Assembly (NCBI RefSeq): GCF_024436055.1
Contig: NZ_JANFNH010000030.1
Location: 1 to 64,000 of the forward strand
DNA length: 64,000 bases
Direction: 5' to 3'
Origin: Streptantibioticus rubrisoli
Lineage (GTDB): Bacteria > Actinomycetota > Actinomycetes > Streptomycetales > Streptomycetaceae
Both the position numbers and the translations under genes were made by a program. The notes under the pieces were generated by a model that searched no databases, was not told where the DNA came from, and saw only the letters and a list, made by a program, of their open reading frames with translations. Shown one piece after another: positions 1-10,413 of this stretch; position 1 is the stretch's first letter; every line of letters starts with the position of its first letter.

Positions 1-2
1 GT

Positions 3-617
3 GGGGATCCCGCGCGAGGGATCGAGACGTGGCACGCCTTCTCGTTCAGCGGCCACTACGACCCGGAGAACGCGTTCTTCGGGTTCCTGATCGCGTGCAA
101 CGAAGAACGCCTCGCCCTCAACGCCGGATTCGCCCAACACCCGCACCGCGACGTGGAGATCGTCACCTGGGTCATCGAGGGCGAGCTGTGCCACGAGGAC
201 GACGCGGGGCACCGCGCCCTCGTCCGTGAAGGCGAGATCCAACGCCTGAGCGCGGGCTCAGGCGTCCTGCACAGCGAGCGCAACGCCTCCGCGGACAAAC
301 CGCTCAGGTTCCTCCAGATGTGGCTGCACCCCGCCGAGTTCGGCACCCCACCCGCGTACGCGATCACCCGCGGTCAGGACGTCAGCCCGCTGCGCCAGCC
401 CGGCGCGCTGCTCGCGGTGCACACCGCGACCGCCCGGCTGCCCGAGGCCCCGTTCGTCTACGTACACGTCGTGCGCGGCCAACTCCGGCTGGAGGCGGAG
501 CAGTTGGGCCCCGGCGATGCGGCGCGGATCAGGGACGCGGCCGGGCTGACCGCCCACTGCGACGGCCCGGCCGAGTACCTGGTCTGGGCGATGCACGGCG
601 AACCGAGTTACGGCTGA
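3..617 (+). CDS. Pirin family protein (5' truncated by window edge)
   Basis: Cupin-fold pirin-family protein. Family members bind a metal and act as quercetinase-like dioxygenases or redox-sensing co-regulators. The reading frame is open from the window edge, so the start lies outside. Visible hallmarks are the N-terminal block ETWHAFSFSGHYDPEN, the metal-binding HPHRD motif, the following EIVTWVIEG and the second histidine/glutamate pair in SGVLHSERN. These match the conserved H-x-H and H-x-E ligands of the family. The C-terminal half is divergent, as is usual in pirins. Assignment is secure; physiological role is not known. Confidence 0.9.
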   Translation, partial: GDPARGIETWHAFSFSGHYDPENAFFGFLIACNEERLALNAGFAQHPHRDVEIVTWVIEGELCHEDDAGHRALVREGEIQRLSAGSGVLHSERNASADKPLRFLQMWLHPAEFGTPPAYAITRGQDVSPLRQPGALLAVHTATARLPEAPFVYVHVVRGQLRLEAEQLGPGDAARIRDAAGLTAHCDGPAEYLVWAMHGEPSYG

Positions 618-657
618 GCGGCTCGGGGCGGGATCCGCTGCGGTTCGGCAGCGCCCG

Positions 658-755
658 TAAAGGGGCGCGGGGCTGTGTTCATGTGCGGCTCCGCCGCGTG
701 GGCGCGACCAGCCACGAGGTGCCGCGGCCGACCTACGGCACATCGCGGCACTTCC
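658..755 (+). repeat. Intergenic repeat, copy A
   Basis: About 98 bp between pirin and the serine hydrolase. It is repeated in inverted orientation at 14835-14931 with only scattered differences. The central segment GGGGCGCGGGGCTGTGTTCA and the following GCGCGACCAGCCACGA are of the kind found scattered in Streptomyces intergenic regions. No ORF is credible here. It could form stable RNA structure at the 3' end of transcripts. Confidence 0.7.
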
Positions 756-765
756 CGCCAAGCGC

Positions 766-1581
766 CTAGCCGCCCAGCTCCGCCAGCACCGCGTCGGTCA
801 GCGCGGGCCACAGCGGATGCGCCCACTCGCCGAAGTCCCGGTCGGTGAGGCAGACGCACGCCGCGTCCGCCACCGGGTCCACCCACAGGAACGTCCCGGA
901 CTGCCCGAAGTGGCCGAAGGTGCGCGGCGAGGACGAACTCCCCGTCCAGTGCGGGGACTTGTGGTCCCGGATCTCGAAACCGAGGCCCCAGTCGTTGGGG
1001 TTCTGGTGCCCGTACCCGGGCAGTACGCCCTTCAGCCCGGGGAAGGCGACCGCCGTCGCCGCCGCGTGCGTCTGCGCCGCGACCAGCCGCGGGGACAGCA
1101 GCTCGGCGGCGAACCGGACCAGGTCGTCCACCGTGGAGACCGCACCCCACGCCGGGGAGGCGGTCAGCTCGGTCGCGGCCATGCCCAGCGGCTCCAGCAC
1201 CGCCTCGCGCAGATAGTCCGCGAACGGGATGTCGGTGGCCTTGGCGATGTGGTCGGCCAGCACCTCGAAGCCCGCGTTGGAGTACAGCCTGCGGGTGCCC
1301 GGCGCGGCCTGTACCTGGTGCTCGTTGAACGCCAGCCCGGAGGCGTGCGCCAGCAGGTGCCGTACCGTCGAGCCCTGCGGGCCCGCGGGCTCGTCCAGCT
1401 CGACCGCGCCCTCCTCGATCGCGACCAGCGCCGCGTAGGCGGTGAGCGGCTTGGTGACCGAGGCCAGCCGGAAGCGGTGCCCCGTCGGACCGTACGATCC
1501 GGCCACCCGGCCGTCCGCCCGGACCACGGCCGCCGCCGCGGTGGGCACCGGCCAGTTCTCCATCAACCGCAGACTCTCCAT
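766..1581 (-). CDS. Serine hydrolase, beta-lactamase (class C)-like family
   Basis: Penicillin-binding-protein-like serine hydrolase. The catalytic SxxK motif is S41-V-T-K44 (context RLASVTKPLTA), the YxN motif is Y100-S-N102 and a C-terminal HFGQSG corresponds to the KTG/HxG triad element. Start chosen at the ATG at 1581 because the upstream in-frame extension runs into the MerR promoter region. No signal peptide is obvious, suggesting a cytoplasmic esterase or peptidase rather than a secreted beta-lactamase. The gene is divergent from the MerR/reductase pair. Substrate unknown. Confidence 0.85.
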   Translation of the reverse strand: MESLRLMENWPVPTAAAAVVRADGRVAGSYGPTGHRFRLASVTKPLTAYAALVAIEEGAVELDEPAGPQGSTVRHLLAHASGLAFNEHQVQAAPGTRRLYSNAGFEVLADHIAKATDIPFADYLREAVLEPLGMAATELTASPAWGAVSTVDDLVRFAAELLSPRLVAAQTHAAATAVAFPGLKGVLPGYGHQNPNDWGLGFEIRDHKSPHWTGSSSSPRTFGHFGQSGTFLWVDPVADAACVCLTDRDFGEWAHPLWPALTDAVLAELGG

Positions 1582-1637
1582 GACGGCGAGCGTACTTGCC
1601 CGTCCCGACCGGCCTCCCAGGGCCCCGGACGGCCGTG

Positions 1638-1672
1638 CTTGCCTAGAGTGCACTCGAACTCTCTAGCGTTGA
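1638..1672 (+). promoter_or_regulatory. MerR-type promoter/operator
   Basis: A -35 box CTTGCC (1638-1643) and a -10 box TAGCGT (1664-1669) are separated by 20 bp, the long spacing typical of MerR-regulated promoters. The spacer carries the dyad TAGAG...CTCTA with an inner GAGTGCACTC palindrome. It lies about 50 bp upstream of the MerR start, so autoregulation of the merR/reductase operon is the likely job. Confidence 0.65.
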
Positions 1673-1719
1673 GGACATCGAGGGACCGAGAAGGCGACAG
1701 CCGGAAGGGGCGGTACGGC

Positions 1720-2172
1720 ATGACGGTCGTGGAAACCGAACGCAGCGCTGTGACCAGCTGTCTTGAAGTGGCGGCCAGGCAGCGCCCACGCGGTCACGAC
1801 CGCTACACCATCAGTGAGGTCGTCGCCTACACCGGGCTGAGCGCCCACACCCTGCGCTGGTACGAGCGGATAGGCCTGATGCCGCACGTCGACCGCTCAC
1901 ACACCGGGCAACGCCGCTACACGGACCGTGACCTGGACTGGCTGGATTTCGTCGGCAAGCTGCGGCTGACCGGTATGCCGGTGGCGGACATGGTCCGCTA
2001 CGCCGAGCTGGTGCGCGAGGGCGACCACACCTACCCCGAGCGGCTGGAGCTGCTGGTGGCGCACCGCGAGGACGTACGCCGCCGGATCACCGAGCTGCGC
2101 GACACCCTCGAGGTTCTCGACTACAAGATCGACTTGTACGCGGGCGCCAAGCCGGCGCCGGAGAGGCACTGA
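1720..2172 (+). CDS. MerR family transcriptional regulator
   Basis: 150-residue MerR-type regulator. The N-terminal winged helix-turn-helix is readable as YTISEVVAYTGLSAHTLRWY followed by ERIGLMPHVDRS and the wing RRYTDRDLDWL. The C-terminal part is the dimerising helix (RRRITELRDTLEVLDYKID). There are no clustered cysteines, so this is a small-molecule or stress sensor rather than a metal sensor. ATG at 1720 is preceded by a GGAAGGGG Shine-Dalgarno. The next gene starts 6 bp after the stop, so they form one operon that the protein probably controls. Confidence 0.9.
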   Translation: MTVVETERSAVTSCLEVAARQRPRGHDRYTISEVVAYTGLSAHTLRWYERIGLMPHVDRSHTGQRRYTDRDLDWLDFVGKLRLTGMPVADMVRYAELVREGDHTYPERLELLVAHREDVRRRITELRDTLEVLDYKIDLYAGAKPAPERH

Positions 2173-2178
2173 GGTTCG

Positions 2179-3195
<1,017 letters not shown>

Positions 3196-3209
3196 TCAAC
3201 TCACGAAAC

Positions 3210-3253
3210 GGCACAGGGGTGTTGGGGAGGTACCTCCCCAACACCCCTGTGCC
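3210..3253. terminator. Bidirectional terminator (perfect 22+22 palindrome)
   Basis: Each arm is 22 bp and there is no unpaired centre; the centre reads GGGGAGGTACCTCCCC. It sits between the convergent aldo/keto reductase and DUF1023 hydrolase genes and would terminate both transcripts. Confidence 0.85.
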
Positions 3254-3263
3254 CGCGCGTCGA

Positions 3264-4604
3264 TCAGGCCGCGGCGGCACCCGCCTTGCACGAGGCGTCG
3301 CTTGTGGCGCAGCTCACCGATCCGTACTCGCCCAACGCTATGTGGGTGAAGTTCTTCAGGCTCTCCGTGCCGGAGGCGAAGTACCCGGTGTGCTGCTGGG
3401 CGCCCGCCGCGGAGATCACCCGGGCGCCGAACGAGCTGGAGACCGGGTCGGTGCCGTGGCCGATACCGGCGACCTCCAGATACGGCACGTCCTGGATCCA
3501 GTCGGTGTCGTCCCGTGCCGCCCACACCCGCGCCCGGGTGTGCAGCCCGGCGACGTTGTCCGCGCGCATACCGGGGCTGCCGTAGACCGTGATGTCCGTC
3601 ACCTTCTGCTGCGGCAGCCGCGCGGCGGCCACCCCGCAGGTCACCGAGCCGTAGGAGTGGCAGAACAACTGGACGCTGGTGTTCTGCGGCAGCGCCCGCA
3701 CCATGTTGTTGAGCCGGACCGCGCCCGCCTCGGCCATGGTGCCGGTGGAGGCGTCCAGGCCGACGCCCTCCGGCGTGGTGTAGTCCGCCCAGGCGATGAC
3801 CGCGGTGCGCGCCGCGGGATCGGCGGCCCGCTCGGCGTTGTAGAGCGCCTCGGCCATCCCGTCCGGGGTGGAGTACGGCTTCACGGACTTCTCGAACGAC
3901 AGGATGTCGGTGTCCACGCCGGGCACCACCACGGAGGTGCGCTGCGCCGTCTCCAGGTCGCCGAAGACCTCGGCCACCCGGCCGCGCCCGCTCGGGTCGA
4001 AGGCGAGGATCTGCCGCCCGGGATCGCGCAGCGAGTCGAAGCGGTGCGCGAGCTGGAGCGCGGACTGGCGGCCCTCGGCGGTAAGGTCCGCGGCCTTCGA
4101 GCGCTCCAGCTGCCAGCTCTCGGCCTCTGTGAGTGCCTGCCGGTTGGCCTGGTAGCGCAGTTGGACCGGGGCGCCGTTGAGGTTGCCGACCACCAGCGGG
4201 TAGCGGTCCGCGAGTTGCCGGGCCTGCGCGTTGCCCAACGAGGCGAAGAACCGGGAGATGGTCGCCGCGCTGGCGGTGTCCGGGTTCGGCAGTCGGCGCC
4301 CGGCCACCGAGCCGTGCAGCCAGGCCGACACCGCGGCGGCGCGTGGATCCTGCGGCGGCTTCTGGTGGCGCATGGCGGTCCAGCCACTCGTCGCCAGCAG
4401 CACGAAGACCACCATCACGGCCAATGCCGCCCGCCCCGGCGAGGTCAGGTCCTGCGCGATGACGCGCAGCCAGTACCAGCCGAGGGATCGAGGGGAGGAG
4501 GGAGCGCCGGCGCGCTCGTCGAAGAGATTCACCGGGGGCCACGATAGGAGAAAGACGCCCCCGACCGTGAATACGGTGACCCAGATCACGTTTATATCGG
4601 TCAC
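3264..4604 (-). CDS. Membrane-anchored alpha/beta hydrolase, DUF1023 type
   Basis: 446-residue protein. Two hydrophobic segments lie near the N terminus (about residues 7-25 and 60-72), then an extracytoplasmic region and a C-terminal alpha/beta-hydrolase domain. The nucleophile elbow reads CHSYGS in place of the common GHSYGS, and VVVPGVDT lies ahead of it. Late residues HIALGEYGS probably supply the catalytic histidine. This matches actinobacterial DUF1023 hydrolases. Start is GTG at 4604. Substrate unknown. The gene is monocistronic, with its own terminator downstream. Confidence 0.8.
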   Translation of the reverse strand: MTDINVIWVTVFTVGGVFLLSWPPVNLFDERAGAPSSPRSLGWYWLRVIAQDLTSPGRAALAVMVVFVLLATSGWTAMRHQKPPQDPRAAAVSAWLHGSVAGRRLPNPDTASAATISRFFASLGNAQARQLADRYPLVVGNLNGAPVQLRYQANRQALTEAESWQLERSKAADLTAEGRQSALQLAHRFDSLRDPGRQILAFDPSGRGRVAEVFGDLETAQRTSVVVPGVDTDILSFEKSVKPYSTPDGMAEALYNAERAADPAARTAVIAWADYTTPEGVGLDASTGTMAEAGAVRLNNMVRALPQNTSVQLFCHSYGSVTCGVAAARLPQQKVTDITVYGSPGMRADNVAGLHTRARVWAARDDTDWIQDVPYLEVAGIGHGTDPVSSSFGARVISAAGAQQHTGYFASGTESLKNFTHIALGEYGSVSCATSDASCKAGAAAA

Positions 4605-4656
4605 AAGGGGCCGTTAGTGGCACATGAGTGACGCTGACTCAGTCAACGGGTGATGC

Positions 4657-4699
4657 TAAGCGGCCTGGGTGACGTGCCTGGCATCCCCGAGGCCGCTTA
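4657..4699. terminator. Terminator-like inverted repeat after TetR gene
   Basis: TAAGCGGCCT (4657-4666) pairs with AGGCCGCTTA (4690-4699) across a 23-base loop. The right arm contains the TetR stop codon. Confidence 0.5.
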
Positions 4700-5368
4700 T
4701 GTGTCCTGGGTGCGCCATCCGCCGATGAGTGCCGCGCCGAGGGTGTTGAGGTGATCTGCGACACTTCGCCGCATCTGCTCGACGCTGTCGTCGGCGCACT
4801 TCCCCCAGTACCCGGACGCCGCCCGGATCACCCCGCCGAACGCCGCCACCAGCACCCGTGGCCGCAGGTCCACCGCCGGATCCAGGCCCTCCCGCCGGGC
4901 GATCTCGGCGCTGATCCGCTGCTCCGTCTCGGCCTGCCGCCGCATGCGGGCGGCCAGTAGCGCGGGTGTGGTCTCGATCACCTGGTACATCCGCATGTAC
5001 AGGTCGAGCGGTACCACCTCGTGGATCGCGGTGTTGACGTCGTCCCAGGTGCCCAGCAGCGCGTTGCGCAGCGCCTCCAACGGCGGTTCCGTGGCGGGCC
5101 GTTCGCGCAGCGCGGCCAGGAAGTGGCCCTCGATCAGCTCCTCGACGGCGAGCGCGGCCTGCTCCTTGTTGCTGAAGTAGCGGAAGAAGGTGCGCTGCGA
5201 GACCTCCACCGACTCGGCGATCTCGTCCACCGTGGTGCGCTCGAACCCGCGGGTGGTGAACAGCTCCATGGCCGCCCGGGTCAGGGCGTCCCGGGTGCGC
5301 TGCTTCTTGCGTTCGCGTAGGCCGGCGGCGCCCGGAGCGGGCTGGGTCGTCGCCGTGGTTCCCGGCAT
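4697..5368 (-). CDS. TetR family transcriptional repressor
   Basis: 223-residue TetR regulator. The N-terminal HTH reads RDALTRAAMELFTTRGFE, then TVDEIAESVEVSQRTFFRYF and SNKEQ, a textbook TetR signature. The C-terminal ligand domain includes GTWDDVNTAIHEVVPLDL and GGVIRAASGYW. Start placed at ATG 5368, with a strong GAGGAGGG Shine-Dalgarno upstream; longer in-frame starts would run into the operator region. It is divergent from the MFS exporter, so it very probably represses that exporter through the operators at 5422-5470. Confidence 0.92.
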   Translation of the reverse strand: MPGTTATTQPAPGAAGLRERKKQRTRDALTRAAMELFTTRGFERTTVDEIAESVEVSQRTFFRYFSNKEQAALAVEELIEGHFLAALRERPATEPPLEALRNALLGTWDDVNTAIHEVVPLDLYMRMYQVIETTPALLAARMRRQAETEQRISAEIARREGLDPAVDLRPRVLVAAFGGVIRAASGYWGKCADDSVEQMRRSVADHLNTLGAALIGGWRTQDT

Positions 5369-5421
5369 CGCGGCCACCCTCCTCGTCGTGTTGCGGCAGG
5401 TCACCATACCCGCGCTGCTTC

Positions 5422-5483
5422 TGTCAGTTACTGGCAGGTGAAGTCGTTTGTCAAATGTCAGCCACTGACATAATCTCGCGCCC
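5422..5483. promoter_or_regulatory. Twin TetR operators and MFS promoter
   Basis: A perfect 15-bp dyad TGTCAGCCACTGACA (5456-5470) and a near copy TGTCAGTTACTGGCA (5422-5436) lie 34 bp apart between the divergent TetR and MFS genes. A promoter can be read as TTGTCA (5448-5453) and CATAAT (5469-5474), so the second operator covers the core promoter. The -10 box ends only 9 bp before the MFS ATG, implying a leaderless exporter mRNA. Confidence 0.75.
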
Positions 5484-7079
5484 ATGAGCCAAGCACCCCT
5501 CGTCACCGACCAGATACCGGACCGGATACCGGCGCCCAGAAGGTCGCTGCGCGGTCATCCCTGGCTGACCCTGTTCTCCGTCGCCATCGGCGTGATGATG
5601 GTGGCCCTGGACGCCACGATCGTCGCGGTCGCCAACCCGGCCATCCAGCAGCACCTGGGCGCCTCGCTCGCCGACGTGCAGTGGATCACCAACGGCTATC
5701 TGCTCGCGCTGGCCGTCGCGCTGATCACCGCGGGCAAGCTCGGTGACCGGTTCGGCCACCGTCAGACGTTCCTGATCGGCATCACCGGATTCGCCCTCAC
5801 CTCGGGCCTGATCGGCCTGTCCAGCAGCGTCGCCATGGTCATCGCGCTGCGCGTCTTCCAGGGCCTGTTCGGCGCGCTGCTCCAGCCCGCCGCGCTCGGC
5901 CTGCTGCGGGCCACCTTCCCGGCGGAGAAGCTGAACACCGCGATCGGCATCTGGGGCGCGGTCATCGGCGCCTCCACCGCCGCCGGGCCGATCATCGGCG
6001 GTCTGCTGGTGGAGCACGTCAACTGGCAGTCCGTGTTCTTCATCAACGTGCCGGTCGGCGCGATCGCGTTGGCGCTCGGCCTGCTGATCCTCAAGGACAT
6101 CCGGGCGGAGAAGGCCCCCAGGTCCTTCGACGTTCCCGGCATCGTGCTGCTGTCGGCCGGGATGTTCTGCCTCATCTGGGGCCTGATCAAGGCTCCCGCC
6201 TGGCACTGGAGCTCGCTGAGCACCTGGGCGTTCATCGGCGGGGCCGTGCTGCTGTTCGTGGTCTTCGCCCTGTGGGAGACCAGGTCGCGTGAACCGCTCA
6301 TCCCGCTGGGGCTGTTCCGCTCGGTACCGCTGTCGGCGGGCACCGTGCTGATGGTGCTGATGGCGTTCGCGTTCATGGGCGGGCTGTTCTTCGTCACCTT
6401 CTACCTGCAGAACGTGCACGGCATGAGCCCGGTCGACAGCGGTGTCCATCTGCTTCCGCTCACGGCGATGATGATCGTCGCCTCCCCGGTGGCCGGTGCG
6501 CTGATCACCCGGTTCGGGCCGCGCATCCCGCTGGTCGGCGGGATGCTGTTCACCACCGCCGCCATGATCGGCATGTCCCGGCTCACCGCGGACAGCGGCA
6601 CCGGCACCACCTCGCTGTGGTTCGCGCTGCTCGGTCTCGGACTCGCGCCGGTGATGGTCGGCGCCACCGAAGTCATCGTCGGCAACGCCCCGTTGGAGCT
6701 GTCCGGGGTGGCCGGTGGCCTTCAGCAGGCCGCCATGCAGGTCGGCGGCTCGCTGGGCACCGCCGTGCTCGGCGCGGTGATGGCGGCCCGGGTGGACAAC
6801 CAACTGCCGGGCCACTGGGCCGCCGCGGGCCTGCCCGCGCTGCCGCCCGAGCAGGCGAAGCAGGCCGCCGACGCGGTGGCGGTCGGCGTGCCGCCCGTGC
6901 CGCGGGGCGTGCCCGCACAGGTCGCCGAGACCATCACCCGGGTCGCGCACGAGACGTTCGTCTCCGGGATGGGCCTGTCCTTCACAGTGGCCGCGGTCGT
7001 CGCGGCGTGCGCCGCGGTGGTGGCGCTGTTCACCAAGCGGGGCGCCAACGCCTCCGAAGGCGGGGGCGTGCACATCTGA
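5484..7079 (+). CDS. MFS drug exporter, DHA2 (EmrB/QacA) family
   Basis: 531-residue major facilitator with about 14 transmembrane helices. Motif A is readable after TM2 (GKLGDRFGHRQTFL), motif D1 is in TM1 (LDATIVAVANPAI) and motif C-like glycine/proline pattern is in TM5 (GASTAAGPIIGG). These assign it to the proton-driven multidrug DHA2 group. It is controlled by the adjacent divergent TetR regulator. Transcript is probably leaderless. Substrate not predictable. Confidence 0.92.
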   Translation: MSQAPLVTDQIPDRIPAPRRSLRGHPWLTLFSVAIGVMMVALDATIVAVANPAIQQHLGASLADVQWITNGYLLALAVALITAGKLGDRFGHRQTFLIGITGFALTSGLIGLSSSVAMVIALRVFQGLFGALLQPAALGLLRATFPAEKLNTAIGIWGAVIGASTAAGPIIGGLLVEHVNWQSVFFINVPVGAIALALGLLILKDIRAEKAPRSFDVPGIVLLSAGMFCLIWGLIKAPAWHWSSLSTWAFIGGAVLLFVVFALWETRSREPLIPLGLFRSVPLSAGTVLMVLMAFAFMGGLFFVTFYLQNVHGMSPVDSGVHLLPLTAMMIVASPVAGALITRFGPRIPLVGGMLFTTAAMIGMSRLTADSGTGTTSLWFALLGLGLAPVMVGATEVIVGNAPLELSGVAGGLQQAAMQVGGSLGTAVLGAVMAARVDNQLPGHWAAAGLPALPPEQAKQAADAVAVGVPPVPRGVPAQVAETITRVAHETFVSGMGLSFTVAAVVAACAAVVALFTKRGANASEGGGVHI

Positions 7080-7108
7080 CCGGTGCGGTCAGGCTGGCGT
7101 TCAAACGA

Positions 7109-7152
7109 ATTCCCGCCCATCCGCCCCTCGAAAGGGGCGGATGGGCGGGAAT
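7109..7152. terminator. Bidirectional terminator between MFS and aceE
   Basis: Perfect 20-bp arms (7109-7128 and 7133-7152) close a CGAA tetraloop. It lies between convergent genes. Confidence 0.9.
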
Positions 7153-7177
7153 CACCGGCTTACCCGCCGTACGGCGG

Positions 7178-9910
7178 TTACGCGTCGCCGCCCGCCGCGC
7201 CGGGGTCGGCCGCGGCCACGTCCAGGAGCTGGTAGCGGTCGATCGCCTGCTTCAGCGCGGAGCGGTCGATCTTGCCCTCCTTGGCCAGCTCGGTCAGCAC
7301 CCCGAGCACCACCGACTGCGCGTCGATGTGGAAGAAGCGGCGCGCCGCACCACGGGTGTCGGCGAAGCCGAAGCCGTCCGCACCCAGCGACTGGTAGGTA
7401 CCCGGAACCCAGCGCGCGATCTGGTCCGGAACCGACCGCATCCAGTCGGAGACGGCCACGAACGGACCCTCGTGACCGGACAGCTTGGTGGTCACGTACG
7501 GAACGCGCTGCTCCTCCTCCGGGTGCAGCAGGTTGTACTCCTCGACGGCCACCGCGTCGCGGCGCAGCTCGTTCCAGGAGGTGGCCGACCACACGTCGGC
7601 CTTGACGTTCCACTCCTCGGCGAGGATCCGCTGCGCCTCGACCGCCCACGGCACCGCGACACCGGAGGCCAGGATCTGCGCCGGGATCGCGCCGCCCTCG
7701 GCGGCCTTGTACCGGTACAGACCCTTGAGGATGCCGTCGACGTCCACGTTCTCCGGCTCGGCGGGCTGCTGGATCGGCTCGTTGTAGACGGTGAGGTAGT
7801 AGAAGACGTCCTCGCTGTCCGGGCCGTACATCCGGCGCAGACCGTCCTTGACGATGTGCGCGATCTCGAAGCCGAAGGCCGGGTCGTACGCGACACACGC
7901 CGGGTTGGTGGAGGCCAGCAGCTGCGAGTGGCCGTCGGCGTGCTGCAGACCCTCACCGGTCAGCGTGGTGCGGCCAGCGGTCGCACCCAGTACGAAACCG
8001 CGCGCGAGCTGGTCGCCCATCTGCCAGAACTGGTCACCGGTGCGCTGGAACCCGAACATCGAGTAGAAGACGTACACCGGGATCATGTGCTCGCCGTGCG
8101 TGGCGTACGCCGAGCCCGCGGCGATCAGCGAGGCGGTGCAGCCCGCCTCGGAGATGCCGTCGTGCAGCATCTGCCCGGTCGGCGACTCCTTGTACGCCAG
8201 CAGCAGCTCGCGGTCGACCGACTCGTAGGTCTGGCCCAGCGGGTTGTAGATCTTGGCGGACGGGAACAGCGAGTCCATGCCGAAGGTGCGGTACTCGTCC
8301 GGCGCGATCGGCACGAAGCGCTTGCCGATCTCCTTGTCCCGCATCAGGTCCTTCAGCAGCCGGACGAACGCCATGGTGGTGGCGATCGACTGCTGGCCGG
8401 AGCCCTTCTTGACGGCCGCGTACGCCTTGTCGTCCGGCAGGTTCAGCGGCTTGGCGCGGACCACGCGGGTGGGCACGTAGCCGCCGCACTCCTTGCGGCG
8501 GTCGTGCATGTACTGGATCTCCTCGGAGTTCCGGCCCGGGTGGTAGTACGGCGGCAGGCCGGACTCCAGCTCCTTGTCGGAGATCGGCAGGTGCAGCCGG
8601 TCGCGGAACCGCTTGAGGTCCTCGACGGTCAGCTTCTTCATCTGGTGGGTCGCGTTGCGGCCCTCGAAGTTCGGGCCGAGCGTCCAGCCCTTGACGGTCT
8701 GCGCCAGGATGACGGTCGGCTGGCCCTTGTGCTCCTTGGCCGCCTTGTACGCCGCGTAGATCTTGCGGTGGTCGTGACCGCCACGGCCCAGGTGCAGGAT
8801 CTGGTCGTCGGTCATGTTCTCGACCATCTTGCGCAGCCGGTGGTCGCCGCCGAAGAAGTGCTCGCGGATGTACGCGCCGGTCTCGGTGGCGTACGTCTGG
8901 AACTGGCCGTCCGGCGTCGAGTTCAGCTTGTTGACCAGCACGCCGTCCCGGTCCTGCGCCAGCAGCGGGTCCCAGCTGCGGTCCCAGACCAGCTTGATGA
9001 CGTTCCAGCCCGCGCCGCGGAACTGCGACTCCAGCTCCTGGATGATCTTGCCGTTGCCGCGCACCGGGCCGTCGAGCCGCTGCAGGTTGCAGTTGACCAC
9101 GAAGGTCAGGTTGTCCAGGCCCTCACGGGCGGCCAGGGACAGCTGGCCGAGCGACTCCGGCTCGTCCATCTCGCCGTCGCCGAGGAAGGCCCATACGTGC
9201 GAGTCGGAGGTGTCGGCGATGCCGCGCGCCTCCAGGTAGCGGTTCATCCGGGCCTGGAAGATCGCGCCGAGCGGGCCGAGGCCCATCGAGACGGTCGGGA
9301 ACTCCCAGAAGTCCGGCATCAGCCGCGGGTGCGGGTAGCTGGACAGACCGTAGGGGGCCTTGGACTTCTCCTGCCGGAACGCGTCCAGTTGCTGCTCGCT
9401 GAGCCGGTCCAGCAGGTAGGCGCGCGCGTAGATGCCGGGGGAGGCGTGCCCCTGGAAGAAGACCTGGTCGCCGCCCTTGCCGTCGTCCTTGCCCCGGAAG
9501 AAGTGGTTGAAGCCCACGTCGTACAGCGAGGCGGAGGAGGCGAAGGTCGCGATGTGGCCGCCGACGCCGATGCCGGGGCGCTGGGCGCGCGACACCATGA
9601 CGGCCGCGTTCCACCGGGTCGCGTTCAGGATCTTGCGCTCGATCTCCTCGTTGCCGGGGAAGAACGGCTCGTCCTTGGTGGCGATGGTGTTGATGTAGTC
9701 CGTGCTACGCATCTCCGGCACGGCCACACGCTTCTCGCGAGCGCGCTCGATGAGCCGCAGCATCAGGTAGCGGGCACGCTCACGGCCGCGTTCGTCGATG
9801 GCCGCGTCGAGCGAGTCGAGCCATTCCGCCGTCTCCTCGGGATCAAAGTCCGGGACCTGGCTGGGAAGGCCGCCAATGATGATCGGGTTGCGATCGGATC
9901 CGGAAGCCAC
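7178..9910 (-). CDS. aceE: Pyruvate dehydrogenase E1 component, homodimeric type
   Basis: 910-residue AceE. It catalyses thiamine-diphosphate-dependent decarboxylation of pyruvate and acetyl transfer to the E2 lipoyl domain. The ThDP-binding motif is [10 protein letters not shown] followed by [16 protein letters not shown]. Further AceE blocks are [45 protein letters not shown], and [16 protein letters not shown]. Full length compared with the family (about 890-915). E2/E3 genes are not in the window, as is usual in Streptomyces. Monocistronic, with a terminator behind it and a possible GntR-type operator upstream (9997-10010). Confidence 0.97.
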   Translation of the reverse strand: MASGSDRNPIIIGGLPSQVPDFDPEETAEWLDSLDAAIDERGRERARYLMLRLIERAREKRVAVPEMRSTDYINTIATKDEPFFPGNEEIERKILNATRWNAAVMVSRAQRPGIGVGGHIATFASSASLYDVGFNHFFRGKDDGKGGDQVFFQGHASPGIYARAYLLDRLSEQQLDAFRQEKSKAPYGLSSYPHPRLMPDFWEFPTVSMGLGPLGAIFQARMNRYLEARGIADTSDSHVWAFLGDGEMDEPESLGQLSLAAREGLDNLTFVVNCNLQRLDGPVRGNGKIIQELESQFRGAGWNVIKLVWDRSWDPLLAQDRDGVLVNKLNSTPDGQFQTYATETGAYIREHFFGGDHRLRKMVENMTDDQILHLGRGGHDHRKIYAAYKAAKEHKGQPTVILAQTVKGWTLGPNFEGRNATHQMKKLTVEDLKRFRDRLHLPISDKELESGLPPYYHPGRNSEEIQYMHDRRKECGGYVPTRVVRAKPLNLPDDKAYAAVKKGSGQQSIATTMAFVRLLKDLMRDKEIGKRFVPIAPDEYRTFGMDSLFPSAKIYNPLGQTYESVDRELLLAYKESPTGQMLHDGISEAGCTASLIAAGSAYATHGEHMIPVYVFYSMFGFQRTGDQFWQMGDQLARGFVLGATAGRTTLTGEGLQHADGHSQLLASTNPACVAYDPAFGFEIAHIVKDGLRRMYGPDSEDVFYYLTVYNEPIQQPAEPENVDVDGILKGLYRYKAAEGGAIPAQILASGVAVPWAVEAQRILAEEWNVKADVWSATSWNELRRDAVAVEEYNLLHPEEEQRVPYVTTKLSGHEGPFVAVSDWMRSVPDQIARWVPGTYQSLGADGFGFADTRGAARRFFHIDAQSVVLGVLTELAKEGKIDRSALKQAIDRYQLLDVAAADPGAAGGDA

Positions 9911-9996
9911 GCTGTTCCTTCGCTACTAGGTAATGCTCTGTTGTGTCGCGCCGCCTCCATCGTGTACCGCGGCTGGAGATCCGTCATCTCTACTGA

Positions 9997-10010
9997 GTGG
10001 TAACTACCAC
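9997..10010. promoter_or_regulatory. Candidate operator upstream of aceE
   Basis: Perfect 14-bp dyad GTGGTAACTACCAC, extended outwards by ACT/AGT, 87 bp upstream of the aceE start. The inner TGGT-N4-ACCA pattern resembles sites bound by FadR/PdhR-type GntR repressors. The rest of the 500-bp gap between aceE and the DUF3052 gene shows no convincing ORF. Confidence 0.4.
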
Positions 10011-10413
10011 CTAGTGAGACGGGTCGAGACCCGCGACGGTCGGCGCAGTGGCGCGCGAGCGCCTCCGGTACGAGGGTGGGAGGGGGTACCTTCCATGCCC
10101 TCAACGGTGTGGGGGAGTGCGGCGGGCGGGCCAAATCGCAACTCTACGCCCAGTCGGGCAGCGGTCGGACACCCGTACCGGAAGCGCTGTTGCGTTCGGG
10201 CCGCCCAGACCCCCTACGCCGTCCTAATGCCGCAACCCCGGCAAAACGCCGTGACCGGCGTCACAGAGGTGGGTGCGATGTGAGACGACACGTCAACGTT
10301 TGGGCGGGATCGGTAGCTGGGTACTTGCGCGATCCGCCCGCTGCGTGTGGACTACGGCCATCGCCCCGTACACGCGCGGGGCCGACAGACATCCCCAAGT
10401 CAGGAGGCAATCC

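Noticed and set aside
817-1719. N-terminal extension of the MerR frame
   Set aside because: It lies antisense to the serine hydrolase and upstream of the MerR promoter; ATG 1720 has a good ribosome site.
5451-7073. A 540-residue minus-strand ORF opposite the MFS gene
   Set aside because: Histidine/arginine/glycine-rich shadow; the plus strand encodes a clear 14-TM transporter.
6617-10003. A 1128-residue plus-strand ORF across aceE
   Set aside because: It is antisense to aceE, whose motifs are complete. The translation is a low-complexity R/G/V/D pattern typical of high-G+C shadow frames.
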